Part shown: positions 8,287 through 17,444 of the stretch, one piece after another | Numbering within the stretch: the stretch's first letter is position 1 | Layout: each line of letters begins with the position of its first letter | From: CAG-411 sp963643465 | GTDB taxonomy: Bacteria > Bacillota > Clostridia > Lachnospirales > Lachnospiraceae | Assembly (NCBI GenBank): GCA_963643465.1 | Contig: CAVIJT010000008.1 | Coordinates: 62,001-126,000 of the forward strand | Direction of reading: 5' to 3' | Length of the DNA: 64,000 nucleotides | The notes under the pieces: generated by a model | Databases searched by the model: none | Told to the model about the DNA's origin: nothing | Seen by the model: the letters and a program-made list of their open reading frames with translations, nothing else | Position numbers and translations under genes: made by a program

Positions 8287-9849
8287 ATGGAGATGGGAAA
8301 TATAGAAGTTGTGGAAGAATATAGAAAAGAACTAGATGCCTTTCGTGAAAAGACAAAAGCGTTTTATGCAGGAGAAGTGCCAATTGGCGAGTATAAAGGT
8401 TTTTCTGGGTATTATGGAAGTTATGCACAGAGAGGTGCTAAGGCAAGTATGCTTCGTCTCCGCATGACAGCAGGAGAGGTGGACAAAGAAAAACTGGCTT
8501 TTATTGCGGATAGCATTGAAAAATATAATATTGATAAGGCACATTTTACTACTTGTCAGACGATACAGTTGCATAACTTATCTTGTGATACCGTCTGTTC
8601 CCTTATTGAAGAGGCATTGGATGCGGGCATTGTTACCAGAGGAGGCGGTGGAGATTTTCCAAGAAATGCCATGTGCTCCCCTTTATCCGGTGTGGAAATT
8701 GGAGAGTATTTTGATGTAATGCCATATGCAAAAGCTACAGGAGAATATGCACTTGGTCTTATGAAAGATTTAAAACTTCCAAGGAAGTTAAAAATTGGTT
8801 TTTCTAACAGTCCAAAGAACATTACGCATGCTACTTTTCGTGATTTAGGATTTGTGGCAACCAAGAATGGAACTTTTGACGTATATTGTGCAGGTGGAAT
8901 GGGAAATAAGCCAAAGTTCGGTGTAAAAGTAATGGAAGACTTAGACCCATCCAAAGTGTTATATTGTGTGCAGACCATGGTGGATGTATTTAAAGAGCAT
9001 GGAAATTATAAGCAAAGAGGTGCTTCAAGAACGCGTTTTTTACAAGATACAATGGGAATAGAAGGATTGCAGAAAGCATTTGCGGAGCAATTAGCACATA
9101 ATTTGGAGACACTTGATTTAGATATTTCTGCACAATCTACGGAAATAACTAAGAAAGGAAGTACCCAAGGAAAAGAAACATTTTTAAAGGAAAATCCTCG
9201 TGTGATTGAACAGAAACAGGAAGGATTGTATGCGGTTGCATATCATCCTATCGGCGGTGTACCAGATGTATCTGTATTTCGCAAATTATCGGATACCATT
9301 GTAAATATGGATCAGGTTGTGCTTCGCCTTGCACCAACAGAAGGCAGCTATATTATTAATTTGACAAAAGAGGAAGCAGAGAAGGTGCTTTTGATAACAA
9401 CTGATTCTGCAACTACTTTATTTGAGACTTCTTCTGCGTGTATTGGTGCAGATATTTGTCAGGTTGGAATTGGAACTTCACAAATTTTATTAAATCAGTG
9501 TGTGGAGCGAGTAAGAAAAGAGCAGTTTGCTGATGGTGTTCTTCCGGTTATTCATATTTCTGGTTGTCCATCTTCTTGCTCTGTACATCAAACTGCAGCT
9601 TTTGGATTTAGAGGTGGAAAAAAGCCTACGGAAGATGGTCCAAAGGATGCCTTTGCAGTCTATGAAAATGGATGCGCACTTCAAGGGCAGGAGCAAATGG
9701 GACAAGAACTTGGTGTGATGCTTGCGACAGATATTCCTGAATTTTTAGTTGCCATTGGAAAGGCAGTGCAGGCGGAAGGTATGGATTATGCCACTTTCCG
9801 CAAAAACTATCCAGATAAAGTAAAAGAAATTGCAAATAGATTTTTCTAA
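8287..9849 (+). CDS. Siroheme-type nitrite/sulfite reductase
   Basis: This 520-residue protein has the two repeated ferredoxin-like half-domains of the nitrite/sulfite reductase family and the four-cysteine signature for the coupled siroheme/[4Fe-4S] centre: C385 and C391 in ACIGADIC, C427 and C431 in GCPSSC. It would reduce sulfite to sulfide by six electrons from ferredoxin (or nitrite to ammonia). The sulfate-activation genes just downstream favour sulfite. Length is typical of the single-subunit assimilatory form. The Shine-Dalgarno AAAAGGAG precedes the ATG. A terminator follows, and the next sulfur gene has its own promoter, so it is a separate transcription unit. Confidence 0.85.
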   Translation: MEMGNIEVVEEYRKELDAFREKTKAFYAGEVPIGEYKGFSGYYGSYAQRGAKASMLRLRMTAGEVDKEKLAFIADSIEKYNIDKAHFTTCQTIQLHNLSCDTVCSLIEEALDAGIVTRGGGGDFPRNAMCSPLSGVEIGEYFDVMPYAKATGEYALGLMKDLKLPRKLKIGFSNSPKNITHATFRDLGFVATKNGTFDVYCAGGMGNKPKFGVKVMEDLDPSKVLYCVQTMVDVFKEHGNYKQRGASRTRFLQDTMGIEGLQKAFAEQLAHNLETLDLDISAQSTEITKKGSTQGKETFLKENPRVIEQKQEGLYAVAYHPIGGVPDVSVFRKLSDTIVNMDQVVLRLAPTEGSYIINLTKEEAEKVLLITTDSATTLFETSSACIGADICQVGIGTSQILLNQCVERVRKEQFADGVLPVIHISGCPSSCSVHQTAAFGFRGGKKPTEDGPKDAFAVYENGCALQGQEQMGQELGVMLATDIPEFLVAIGKAVQAEGMDYATFRKNYPDKVKEIANRFF

Positions 9850-9859
9850 CGATTTTTAA

Positions 9860-9904
9860 CAGGGAATTGCCTTCTAGGAAATGGAGGGATTTCCTGTTTT
9901 TTTA
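9860..9904 (+). terminator. Rho-independent terminator after sulfite reductase gene
   Basis: The core stem AGGAAAT / ATTTCCT (9876-9882 with 9889-9895) has a 6-nt loop and is followed by GTTTTTTTT. The outer ACAGGGAA at 9860 could extend an alternative stem. Confidence 0.75.
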
Positions 9905-9932
9905 CATTTATGTAAGCAGTTTCATTTTTTTC

Positions 9933-9961
9933 TTGACAATAAAAGAAAACTGATATATCAT
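9933..9961 (+). promoter_or_regulatory. Strong sigma-A promoter for APS reductase/CysDN genes
   Basis: TTGACA (9933-9938), a 17-nt spacer and TATCAT (9956-9961) form an almost perfect promoter. It would start transcription near 9968 and give a leader of about 220 nt. Confidence 0.75.
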
Positions 9962-9988
9962 AATTCCTAGAAAAGAGATATGAATTAT
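9960..9988 (+). promoter_or_regulatory. Inverted repeat, candidate operator over transcription start
   Basis: ATAATTC (9960-9966) and GAATTAT (9982-9988) form a perfect 7-bp inverted repeat with a 15-bp spacer, 22 bp centre to centre. It overlaps the last base of the -10 and the likely start site. The position suits a repressor of the sulfur genes, such as a CymR-like regulator (inference; no known consensus checked). Confidence 0.45.
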
Positions 9989-10186
9989 ATACAAAGCATT
10001 TGCTACTACACAAGCAGGAGCAGTAATAAAAAGTGTTACTGTTCACAGGTATGGGAACTGTAACTAAAAAATTCAAAATACAATTATAAATGGACAGATA
10101 GCATTGACGATTCTGTTTTCACCTTGTTAAAATGAAATAGTGGGAGCAAGTGTTAGATATAGGAACATAGGAAAGGGGGATATTGT

Positions 10187-11866
10187 ATGGAAATTAAAAA
10201 AATAGTTACGGATGTGTTGATTGTGGGTGGTGGAACTGCCGGATGCTTTGCAGCAATTACGCTTGGACAGCACAAAGACGTGAAAGTGCTTATTGCAGAA
10301 AAGGCAAATATTAAAAGAAGTGGTTGCCTAGCCGCTGGTGTGAATGCTATCAATGCTTATATAACAGAAGGACGAGTGCCACAAGATTATGTAGAATATT
10401 GTAAGAAAGATGGGGAGGGCATTGTGCGAGAAGATTTGTTGCTCACAATGTCGGAACGACTGAACCATGTGACACAAATTATGGAAAATTTGGGATTAAT
10501 TATCTTAAAAGACGAAAATGACAAATATGTGACACGAGGAAATCGTAATATAAAAATCAATGGTGAAAATATCAAACCTCTTCTTGCAAATGCAGTGAAT
10601 CAACAGGAAAATGTAACAGTATTAAATCACGTAAATATTACAGAATATATAGTAGAAGATGGCAGCGTAAAAGGTGCGTATGGTTTTGATGTAAATAAAG
10701 AAGTGTTGTATGAAATTCGTGCAAAAGCAGTGCTCTGTGCTACTGGTGGAGCGGCAGGTCTGTACCGACCAAACAATCCGGGATTTTCCAGACATAAAAT
10801 GTGGTATCCGCCTTTTAACACAGGAGCAGGATATGCTATGGGTATTCTGGCAGGAGCAGAGATGACAACCTTTGAGATGCGCTTTATTGCTTTGCGGTGT
10901 AAAGATACGATTGCACCAACGGGAACCATTGCGCAGGGCGTACCAGCAAAACAGTTAAATTCAAAGGGCGAAGTATATGAGACAAAATACGGATTAACTA
11001 CTTCTCAGAGATTGTATGGTACAGTGACAGAAAACCGAGAGGGGCGCGGACCTTGCTATTTGGGAACCAAAGGCATTAGTGAGGAACAGGAAATGGATTT
11101 GTACAAAGCCTATCTTAATATGGCACCAAGTCAGACCCTAAAGTGGTTGGAGGCAGGACAGGGACCATCCAAGCAAAACGTAGAAATCGAAGGAACCGAG
11201 CCATACATTGTAGGAGGGCATACAGCAAGTGGATATTGGGTAGACAATCATCGTGCAACTACGATTCCGGGATTGTATGCAGCAGGAGATGTGGCAGGTG
11301 GATGTCCGCAAAAATATGTAACCGGAGCTTTGGCAGAGGGAGAGATTGCTGCGGAGGCTATCTATGAATATATTAAGAATATAAAAGTAGATTCTTCTGT
11401 TTTGGAAGAAAAAACGGAAGAAAAGAGAAAAGAATACGAATCCTATTTGACAAGAGAGGAAAATTTAATTACCATAGAACAAGTGGAAGAAACTATGCAA
11501 AAGATTATGGATCAGTATGCCGGAGGTATCGGAACCGACTATCAGTACAATGAAAGCCGTTTGGTGTTGGCGGATGAGAAGATACGATCTCTTATGGATA
11601 CATGTAGCCAGCTTGCAGCACAGGATATGGATGATTTGCTGCGTATTTATGAAATACGTGAGCGATTGATTGTCTGTCGTGTGGTGATCGCGCATTTACT
11701 TGCCAGAAAAGAAACTAGATGGCACAGCTTTGCGGAAAATATGGATTACCCGGAAAAAAGCGAGCAATGGCTAAAATATGTGAATTCTCGAATGAAAGAT
11801 GGAGAAATAGAGATGATATTTCGAGAATTAGTGACAGGAGGTCAGGTGTATGAGCATAAGAATTAA
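10187..11866 (+). CDS. Adenylylsulfate reductase-like flavoprotein (AprA-like)
   Basis: This 559-residue FAD protein of the fumarate reductase/succinate dehydrogenase/AprA family has an N-terminal dinucleotide-binding motif DVLIVGGGTAGCFAAI (residues about 7-22), a second FAD motif VLCATGGAAGLY near 180 and the C-terminal cofactor stretch GLYAAGDVAGG near 360. Its neighbours are a two-cluster ferredoxin and CysD/CysN, so it most likely reduces adenylylsulfate to sulfite and AMP. This clostridial assimilatory route uses an Apr-like enzyme instead of CysH. It overlaps the ferredoxin gene by 17 nt. The Shine-Dalgarno AAAGGGGG is clear. Other members of the flavoprotein family reduce fumarate, but the gene context argues against that here. 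Confidence 0.82.
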   Translation: MEIKKIVTDVLIVGGGTAGCFAAITLGQHKDVKVLIAEKANIKRSGCLAAGVNAINAYITEGRVPQDYVEYCKKDGEGIVREDLLLTMSERLNHVTQIMENLGLIILKDENDKYVTRGNRNIKINGENIKPLLANAVNQQENVTVLNHVNITEYIVEDGSVKGAYGFDVNKEVLYEIRAKAVLCATGGAAGLYRPNNPGFSRHKMWYPPFNTGAGYAMGILAGAEMTTFEMRFIALRCKDTIAPTGTIAQGVPAKQLNSKGEVYETKYGLTTSQRLYGTVTENREGRGPCYLGTKGISEEQEMDLYKAYLNMAPSQTLKWLEAGQGPSKQNVEIEGTEPYIVGGHTASGYWVDNHRATTIPGLYAAGDVAGGCPQKYVTGALAEGEIAAEAIYEYIKNIKVDSSVLEEKTEEKRKEYESYLTREENLITIEQVEETMQKIMDQYAGGIGTDYQYNESRLVLADEKIRSLMDTCSQLAAQDMDDLLRIYEIRERLIVCRVVIAHLLARKETRWHSFAENMDYPEKSEQWLKYVNSRMKDGEIEMIFRELVTGGQVYEHKN

Positions 11867-12164
11867 GCAGGATAAGTGTGTAGGATGTGGACTTTGTGTA
11901 GAGGCATGTCCTGGAAATCTAATAAAACTCAATGAGCAGGGAAAAGCATGGATTAAGCATGAGAAAGATTGTTGGGGATGTACTTCTTGTTTAAAGGAAT
12001 GTCATAAAGATGCAATTACCTTTTTCCTTGGAGCAGATATTGGAGGAAGAGGAAGTACACTGTCCATTCAACAACAGGGAGACTTAAATCTTTGGAAAGT
12101 AGAAGATGTTTCAGGTAATATACAGACCATTTCGGTCAACAAAAAGGATGCAAATAAATACTAG
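11850..12164 (+). CDS. Two-[4Fe-4S] ferredoxin subunit (AprB-like)
   Basis: This 104-residue electron-transfer protein has two cluster motifs: CVGCGLCVEACPGN (from residue 10) and CWGCTSCLKECHKDA (from about residue 42). The C-terminal 45 residues extend beyond a normal 2[4Fe-4S] ferredoxin, as in AprB, where the tail wraps around AprA. The gene overlaps the end of the flavoprotein gene by 17 nt and has AGGAGGT upstream of its ATG, which indicates translational coupling and a stoichiometric partner. It should pass electrons to the flavoprotein during APS reduction. Confidence 0.85.
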   Translation: MSIRIKQDKCVGCGLCVEACPGNLIKLNEQGKAWIKHEKDCWGCTSCLKECHKDAITFFLGADIGGRGSTLSIQQQGDLNLWKVEDVSGNIQTISVNKKDANKY

Positions 12165-12226
12165 ATGACAGATACGTTCTGTTACCTACATTGTTAATAA
12201 CTATAGAGAATAAAGGAGGAATCGTG

Positions 12227-13126
12227 ATGAGCAATTTATCTCATCTGGATGCGTTGGAGGCAGAATCAATTTATATTATTAGGGAAGTAGCGGCGGAATG
12301 CGAGAATCCGGTTATGCTATATTCTATTGGAAAGGATAGTTCGGTTATGTTGCATTTGGCAATGAAAGCATTTTATCCGGAGAAGCCACCTTTTCCATTT
12401 TTACATGTAGATACAACATGGAAATTTAGAGAAATGATTGAGTTCCGTGACCGTATGGCAAGAGAACTTGGAATTGAGATGCTTGTATATAGCAACGAGG
12501 AAGGGGTACAGCAGGGAATTAATCCGTTTGATCATGGTTCTGCTTATACAGATATTATGAAAACGCAGGCTTTGAAGCAGGCTTTAAATAAATACCAGTT
12601 TACTGCAGCTTTTGGTGGTGCAAGAAGAGATGAGGAAAAATCTCGTGCAAAGGAAAGAATCTTCTCCTTCCGTAATGAAGCACAGGCTTGGGATCCAAAG
12701 AACCAAAGACCAGAAATGTGGAAGTTATATAATACCAAGATTCACAAAGGTGAGAGTATGCGTGTATTTCCAATTTCTAACTGGACAGAGAAAGATATTT
12801 GGCAGTACATTAAGAGAGAAAATATTGATATTGTTCCTTTATATTTTGCAAAAGAGAGACCAGTTGTATACCGTGATGGCAACATTATCATGGTAGACGA
12901 CGATCGCATGAAATTAAAAGAGGGCGAGAAGGTTGAAATGAAGAAAGTTCGTTTCCGTACACTTGGATGTTATCCATTAACTGGTGGTGTAGAATCTGAC
13001 GCGGATACTTTGGATGAAATTATCGAGGAAACTCTAAGCGCAGTGTCTTCCGAGAGAACTACCCGTGTAATCGACCATGAGGCAGCAGGTAGCATGGAAA
13101 GAAGAAAGATGGAGGGATATTTCTAA
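12227..13126 (+). CDS. cysD: Sulfate adenylyltransferase subunit 2
   Basis: This about 299-residue PP-loop ATP pyrophosphatase catalyses adenylylation of sulfate together with CysN. The motif LYSIGKDSSVMLHLA carries the SxGKDS PP-loop near residue 30, and the CysD family blocks AFGGARRDEEKSRAKER and FPISNWTEKDIWQYI are intact. The start is ATG 12227, with AAGGAGG ending 7 nt before it; an in-frame upstream start at 12191 would add 12 atypical residues and has no good ribosome binding site. The stop overlaps the cysN start by one base. Confidence 0.92.
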   Translation: MSNLSHLDALEAESIYIIREVAAECENPVMLYSIGKDSSVMLHLAMKAFYPEKPPFPFLHVDTTWKFREMIEFRDRMARELGIEMLVYSNEEGVQQGINPFDHGSAYTDIMKTQALKQALNKYQFTAAFGGARRDEEKSRAKERIFSFRNEAQAWDPKNQRPEMWKLYNTKIHKGESMRVFPISNWTEKDIWQYIKRENIDIVPLYFAKERPVVYRDGNIIMVDDDRMKLKEGEKVEMKKVRFRTLGCYPLTGGVESDADTLDEIIEETLSAVSSERTTRVIDHEAAGSMERRKMEGYF

Positions 13127-14769
13127 TGAAAAGTTTGTTAAAGTTTATTACATGCGGTAGTGTGGATGATGGAAAATCTACATTAATTGGACATATTTTA
13201 TATGACTCTAAGTTGATTTATGCAGATCAGGAAAAGGCTTTGGAATTAGATTCTAAAGTGGGTAGTCGTGGCGGAGAGATTGATTATTCTCTTTTGTTGG
13301 ACGGTTTGATGGCAGAGCGTGAGCAGGGAATTACCATTGATGTTGCGTATCGTTATTTTACAACAGATAATAGAAGTTTTATCTGTGCCGATACACCAGG
13401 ACATGAAGAATACACTAGAAATATGGCAGTAGGCGCATCTTTTGCTGATTTGGCAATCATTTTGGTGGATGCAAAACAGGGTGTATTGATTCAAACAAAG
13501 CGCCATGCAAGAATCTGTTCTTTGATGGGTATTCGCTATTTTGTATTTGCTGTAAATAAGATGGACTTAGTTGGATATGACGAGAATCGTTTTAAAGAAA
13601 TCAACGCACAGATTGATGCACTTCGTACAGAGCTTGGTCTTGCAAATGTAGCAATTATTCCAGTATCGGCTACAGAAGGAGATAATGTAACAAAGACTTC
13701 TGCAAATACTCCATGGTACAAGGGAAAAGCATTACTTCCTTATTTGGAACAGGTAGACATTTCAGAAGAAACTACAGAACAGGGATTTTATATGCCTGTG
13801 CAGAGAGTGTGCCGTCCAAATCATCAGTTCCGCGGTTTCCAAGGGCAGATTGAAGCTGGAGAAATTCATGTGGGAGATGAAATTGTCACACTTCCAAGTA
13901 ATGAGCAGGCACATGTAAAGAGTATATATGTGGCTGATAAAGAGGCAGATATGGCTGGTAAAGGACAGCCTGTTACGATTCAGCTTGACAGAGAAGTAGA
14001 TGTGTCAAGAGGATGTGTACTTACTGTGGGATCAGATGCAAAAGTTGCAGCATCTATCACATCTACACTTCTTTGGATGGATGATGTGGATTTGGAGAAT
14101 GGAAAGAACTTTTTCGTAAAACTTGGAACAAAGTTAATTCCTGGTGTAGTAAAAGAAATTGTGCATACCATTGATGTAAATACAGGAGAGGAAAAATCTG
14201 CAACAAAACTAAGCAAAAATGAAATTGCAGTCTGCAAGATTGCCTTTGCAGATAAAGTAGTAGTAGATGAATTTAATAAGCATAAGACATTAGGTGAGTT
14301 GATTTTGATTGACCGTGTCAGCAATATGACATCTGCCTGTGGTGTGGTTACAGAGATTGATGCTGAGGCATCTGGTTTCAATGAGGGAAATGTAAACAAG
14401 GCAGTTCGTGCTGCATTGAAGGGACAGACACCTCTTACTGTAGAGTTTGAGCTTGGAAAAGACGGTGTTACTATTGAATATGTAGAAAAGATCGAAAAAG
14501 CATTAAGTTTGGAAGGAAGACATACTTACTTGTATGAGCCGGGAGAAGGCGAGAACATTTCTACAGTAGTTACTCATTTGAATGAGGCTGGTATTCTTGT
14601 ATTACTTGCGTTAGATGGACAGAAAGTAGACAAGAGACTTCAGGAGTCAATCAGTTATATCAACGATTGGCAGGATAAAGTAGGAACAGATTTAGAGCAG
14701 GTAATTGCTCACCTTACTAAATTGTCAGGTGCCAATAGTGCCATTGCAAGAGAAAAAGATTATATTTAA
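13126..14769 (+). CDS. cysN: Sulfate adenylyltransferase subunit 1, GTPase
   Basis: This 547-residue translation-factor-type GTPase drives sulfate adenylylation by CysD. The P-loop is GSVDDGKST (residues about 11-19), then switch-region REQGITIDVAYRYF, DTPGHEEY near 90 and NKMD near 145. Domains 2 and 3 of the EF-Tu type follow to about 430. The protein is some 70 residues longer than the usual about 475-residue CysN. The extra C-terminal 110 residues lack an APS kinase P-loop, so this is not a CysNC fusion; their role is unknown, possibly a decayed kinase-like domain. No separate cysC is present, consistent with direct APS reduction. Confidence 0.9.
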   Translation: MKSLLKFITCGSVDDGKSTLIGHILYDSKLIYADQEKALELDSKVGSRGGEIDYSLLLDGLMAEREQGITIDVAYRYFTTDNRSFICADTPGHEEYTRNMAVGASFADLAIILVDAKQGVLIQTKRHARICSLMGIRYFVFAVNKMDLVGYDENRFKEINAQIDALRTELGLANVAIIPVSATEGDNVTKTSANTPWYKGKALLPYLEQVDISEETTEQGFYMPVQRVCRPNHQFRGFQGQIEAGEIHVGDEIVTLPSNEQAHVKSIYVADKEADMAGKGQPVTIQLDREVDVSRGCVLTVGSDAKVAASITSTLLWMDDVDLENGKNFFVKLGTKLIPGVVKEIVHTIDVNTGEEKSATKLSKNEIAVCKIAFADKVVVDEFNKHKTLGELILIDRVSNMTSACGVVTEIDAEASGFNEGNVNKAVRAALKGQTPLTVEFELGKDGVTIEYVEKIEKALSLEGRHTYLYEPGEGENISTVVTHLNEAGILVLLALDGQKVDKRLQESISYINDWQDKVGTDLEQVIAHLTKLSGANSAIAREKDYI

Positions 14770-14793
14770 ATCGTTGTTCTATATATAAGAGAA

Positions 14794-14833
14794 ACTGCTA
14801 TAAACAGAGGATTCTGTTTATGGCAGTTTTTTT
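14794..14833 (+). terminator. Rho-independent terminator after cysN
   Basis: A long stem ACTGCTATAAACAG / CTGTTTATGGCAGT with a 6-nt loop is followed by eight T. It ends the sulfate assimilation transcript. Confidence 0.85.
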
Positions 14834-15029
14834 CGCTTTATAGGATTAGGGAAGTTCGTCCTAGCTTGAGTAGTGAGGAAAATCCAGTGCTTGTATGAAT
14901 CGTTGATGAGGAATGCAAAAATTTGAGAAACTTAAAAGGAAGAATACATATAAAAAGATTTTATTTTTTGTTTTAAGATGTTACAATAGAGTGGAATGCG
15001 TAAATTGAACTGGAGAGGAAGGTGAAGAA

Positions 15030-15686
15030 ATGGTAAAGGTAGCAGAACGAAGAAAGATGGAAGATGAAATTAGACATGCTACTGCATTTATGACGTATTA
15101 TAAATGTGCGTTGATGGAAGTAGAGACAAAGCTGAATGTATTGAATGAACAGTTTTCAAAGTTAGAGGACTATAATCCCATTGAGACAATTAAAACAAGA
15201 CTTAAGACTCCGGAAAGTATAGCAGAGAAAATGGAGAGAAGAGGGCTTGCCTTTACCTTTGAAAATGTAGAACGTAATATCAACGATATTGCTGGAATTC
15301 GTGTCATATGTCCGTTTATATCTGACATATATGCACTGGTAGATTGCTTTTTAAAACAGGAGGGGATTACTCTTCTTGACAAAAAAGATTATATAAAGAT
15401 GCCTAAAAGCAATGGATATCGTAGTTTGCATCTTATCATAGGAATTCCTATTACTTTGAAGGATGAAAAACGAATGATGAAGGTGGAATTGCAGCTCCGC
15501 ACCATTGCCATGGATTTTTGGGCAAGTTTGGACCATCGTTTGAGTTATAAAAAAGAGATGGACCCTGCTATTACCAAACAACTTCACAAAGAATTGATAG
15601 ACTGCTCGAATGAGAGTGCAAGGTTGGATGAGCGAATGGAATCGATTCGAAATGCTATTGATAAAAGGCGAAGCATTCGAGAATAG
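15030..15686 (+). CDS. Small alarmone synthetase (RelA/SpoT-domain GTP pyrophosphokinase)
   Basis: This 218-residue protein consists of the (p)ppGpp synthetase domain alone, as in RelQ/YjbM enzymes (about 210 residues). Visible motifs are DIAGIRVICPF near residue 90, KSNGYRSLHLII near 128 and VELQLRTIAMDFWASLDHRLSYKK near 152, which form the GTP- and ATP-binding face. There is no hydrolase, TGS or ACT domain. It would transfer pyrophosphate from ATP to GDP or GTP. It stands alone, with 260 nt upstream and about 180 nt before guaA. The proximity to GMP synthase is suggestive but both appear to have their own signals. The Shine-Dalgarno is GGAGAGGAAGG. Confidence 0.9.
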   Translation: MVKVAERRKMEDEIRHATAFMTYYKCALMEVETKLNVLNEQFSKLEDYNPIETIKTRLKTPESIAEKMERRGLAFTFENVERNINDIAGIRVICPFISDIYALVDCFLKQEGITLLDKKDYIKMPKSNGYRSLHLIIGIPITLKDEKRMMKVELQLRTIAMDFWASLDHRLSYKKEMDPAITKQLHKELIDCSNESARLDERMESIRNAIDKRRSIRE

Positions 15687-15738
15687 TTAGGAAAGAAAAT
15701 TTTATGCTAGTTTATTGTAGAAAAATGTAGTAAAATAA

Positions 15739-15838
15739 CTATATTGATGCAAGAATCAAAAGACTACGAATTGGGTGCTTGTATCTGGCTTTGCGTATAT
15801 GTAACGGTAAAGAGGAGTGAGATGACTCAATCCTTTCA
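15739..15838 (+). promoter_or_regulatory. Possible structured leader of guaA
   Basis: The 178-nt gap before guaA contains a stem GATGCAAG (15746-15753) with CTTGTATC (15778-15785), including one G-U pair, and a small hairpin GAGT/ACTC (15815-15828) inside a larger imperfect pairing. It does not match the purine or ykkC riboswitch consensus I know. Weak call. Confidence 0.3.
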
Positions 15839-15864
15839 ATAGAAAATCATAGGAGGAAACTAAA

Positions 15865-17439
15865 TTGGAAAAAGAAATGATTATTGTGCTTGACTTTGGT
15901 GGTCAGTATAACCAATTAGTTGCACGTCGTGTTCGTGAGTGTAATGTCTATTGTGAGATATATTCTTACCGCACAGACATTGAAAAGATTAAAGAGATGA
16001 ATCCAAAGGGAATTATTTTGACCGGTGGTCCAAATAGTTGTTATGAACCGGATTCGCCTACTTATTCAAAGGAATTGTTTGAACTTGGAATTCCAGTATT
16101 GGGACTTTGCTATGGCGCACAGCTTATGATGCATGTGTTAGGTGGTAAGGTAATTACTCCAGAAGTTGGAGAATATGGAAAGACGGATATTACTTATACA
16201 GATAATGCTGTGCTATTTCAGGATATGCCAAAACAGTCTGTGTGCTGGATGAGTCATTTTGACCGAATTTCTGAGGTAGCACCTGGATTTGAAATTACTG
16301 CATTTACTGCAGATTGTCCAATTGCGGCTACACAGAATGTAGAAAAGAAATTGTATGCGATTCAGTTCCATCCGGAGGTACTTCATACTCAGAACGGAAC
16401 ACAGATGATCGATAACTTTGTAAAAAAAGTTTGTGGATGTGAAGGAAGCTGGAGAATGGATTCCTTTGTAGAAAATACGATTACAGAGATTCGAGAAAAG
16501 GTTGGAGATGGTAAAGTTCTTCTTGCACTTTCTGGTGGAGTAGATTCTTCTGTTCTTGCAGCTTTGCTTGCTAAGGCAATCGGACCACAGCTTACTTGTG
16601 TATTTGTTGATCATGGTCTTCTTCGTAAGAACGAGGGTGATGAGGTGGAAGGCGTATTCGGTGAGAATGGTGAGTTTGATATTAATTTTGTTCGTGTCAA
16701 TGCACAAGAAAGATATTACGCAAAACTTGCTGGTGTAACAGAGCCTGAAGCGAAGAGAAAGATTATCGGAGAAGAATTTATCCGTGTATTTGAGGAAGAG
16801 GCTAAGAAGATTGGTGCAGTAGACTTTCTTGCACAGGGAACAATCTATCCAGATGTGGTTGAGTCAGGTCTTGGTGGAGAATCTGCTGTGATCAAGTCGC
16901 ACCACAACGTAGGTGGACTTCCTGATTATGTTGATTTTAAGGATATTATTGAGCCACTTCGTACTCTATTCAAAGATGAAGTGCGTAAGGTGGGATTGGA
17001 ACTTGGACTTCCAGAATACTTAGTATATCGTCAGCCATTCCCAGGTCCAGGACTTGGTATCCGTATTATCGGTGAAGTAACTGCGGATAAAGTACGTATC
17101 GTACAGGATGCAGACGCTATTTATCGCGCAGAAGTTGACAAAGCAGCAGCTGAATACAAGCAGGCAAATGGCGTAGAAGCACCATGGATGCCAAACCAGT
17201 ATTTTGCCGCATTGACCAATATGCGTTCAGTGGGTGTTATGGGTGATGAGAGAACCTATGATTATGCCGTAGCCGTAAGAGCAGTCAGAACGGTAGACTT
17301 CATGACCGCTGAGGCAGCAGAGATACCATTTGAGGTATTGCAAATTGTAATGAGCAGAATTATTAACGAGGTGAAGGGAGTCAATCGTGTATTCTACGAT
17401 TTGACTAGTAAGCCACCTGGAACGATTGAGTTTGAGTAA
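15865..17439 (+). CDS. guaA: GMP synthase (glutamine-hydrolysing)
   Basis: This 524-residue two-domain enzyme converts XMP to GMP with ATP and glutamine. The glutaminase half has GLCYGAQ (nucleophile near residue 82) and FHPEV (near 168). The synthetase half has the PP-loop LSGGVDSS near 222. The C-terminal dimerisation domain ends in KPPGTIEFE. The start is TTG 15865 because AGGAGG sits 8 nt upstream; the in-frame ATG at 15877 is too far away. The last 12 bases (17428-17439), coding for EFE plus stop, are repeated at 37514-37525. They form the core attachment site of the element that follows, and its insertion left the protein sequence intact. Confidence 0.96.
   Translation: MEKEMIIVLDFGGQYNQLVARRVRECNVYCEIYSYRTDIEKIKEMNPKGIILTGGPNSCYEPDSPTYSKELFELGIPVLGLCYGAQLMMHVLGGKVITPEVGEYGKTDITYTDNAVLFQDMPKQSVCWMSHFDRISEVAPGFEITAFTADCPIAATQNVEKKLYAIQFHPEVLHTQNGTQMIDNFVKKVCGCEGSWRMDSFVENTITEIREKVGDGKVLLALSGGVDSSVLAALLAKAIGPQLTCVFVDHGLLRKNEGDEVEGVFGENGEFDINFVRVNAQERYYAKLAGVTEPEAKRKIIGEEFIRVFEEEAKKIGAVDFLAQGTIYPDVVESGLGGESAVIKSHHNVGGLPDYVDFKDIIEPLRTLFKDEVRKVGLELGLPEYLVYRQPFPGPGLGIRIIGEVTADKVRIVQDADAIYRAEVDKAAAEYKQANGVEAPWMPNQYFAALTNMRSVGVMGDERTYDYAVAVRAVRTVDFMTAEAAEIPFEVLQIVMSRIINEVKGVNRVFYDLTSKPPGTIEFE
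17428..17439 (+). repeat. attL core: guaA 3' end, 12-bp direct repeat
   Basis: GAGTTTGAGTAA, the last four codons of guaA including the stop, is identical to 37514-37525. Flanking bases differ on both sides, so the identical core is exactly 12 bp. The 3' end of guaA is a known integration hotspot for tyrosine-integrase elements, and an integrase gene lies 1.2 kb inside. Confidence 0.8.
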
Positions 17440-17444
17440 TTACC

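Larger units (their letters stand above)
9850..10186 (+). other. 337-nt intergenic region: terminator, promoter, operator, leader
   Basis: This non-coding stretch holds the terminator of the sulfite reductase gene, a near-consensus promoter, an inverted repeat just after the -10, and a leader of about 220 nt before the AprA-like gene. The leader contains a small hairpin CAGTAA/TTACTG near 10020-10041. I did not recognise a T-box, S-box or other known riboswitch. Confidence 0.6.

Noticed and set aside
9968..10186. T-box leader for the sulfur operon
   Set aside because: No AGGGTGG-N-ACCGCG-like T-box sequence and no terminator/antiterminator pair; only a small hairpin is visible.
13126..14769. 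CysN-CysC fusion
   Set aside because: The extra C-terminal region has no APS kinase P-loop, so a bifunctional enzyme is not supported.
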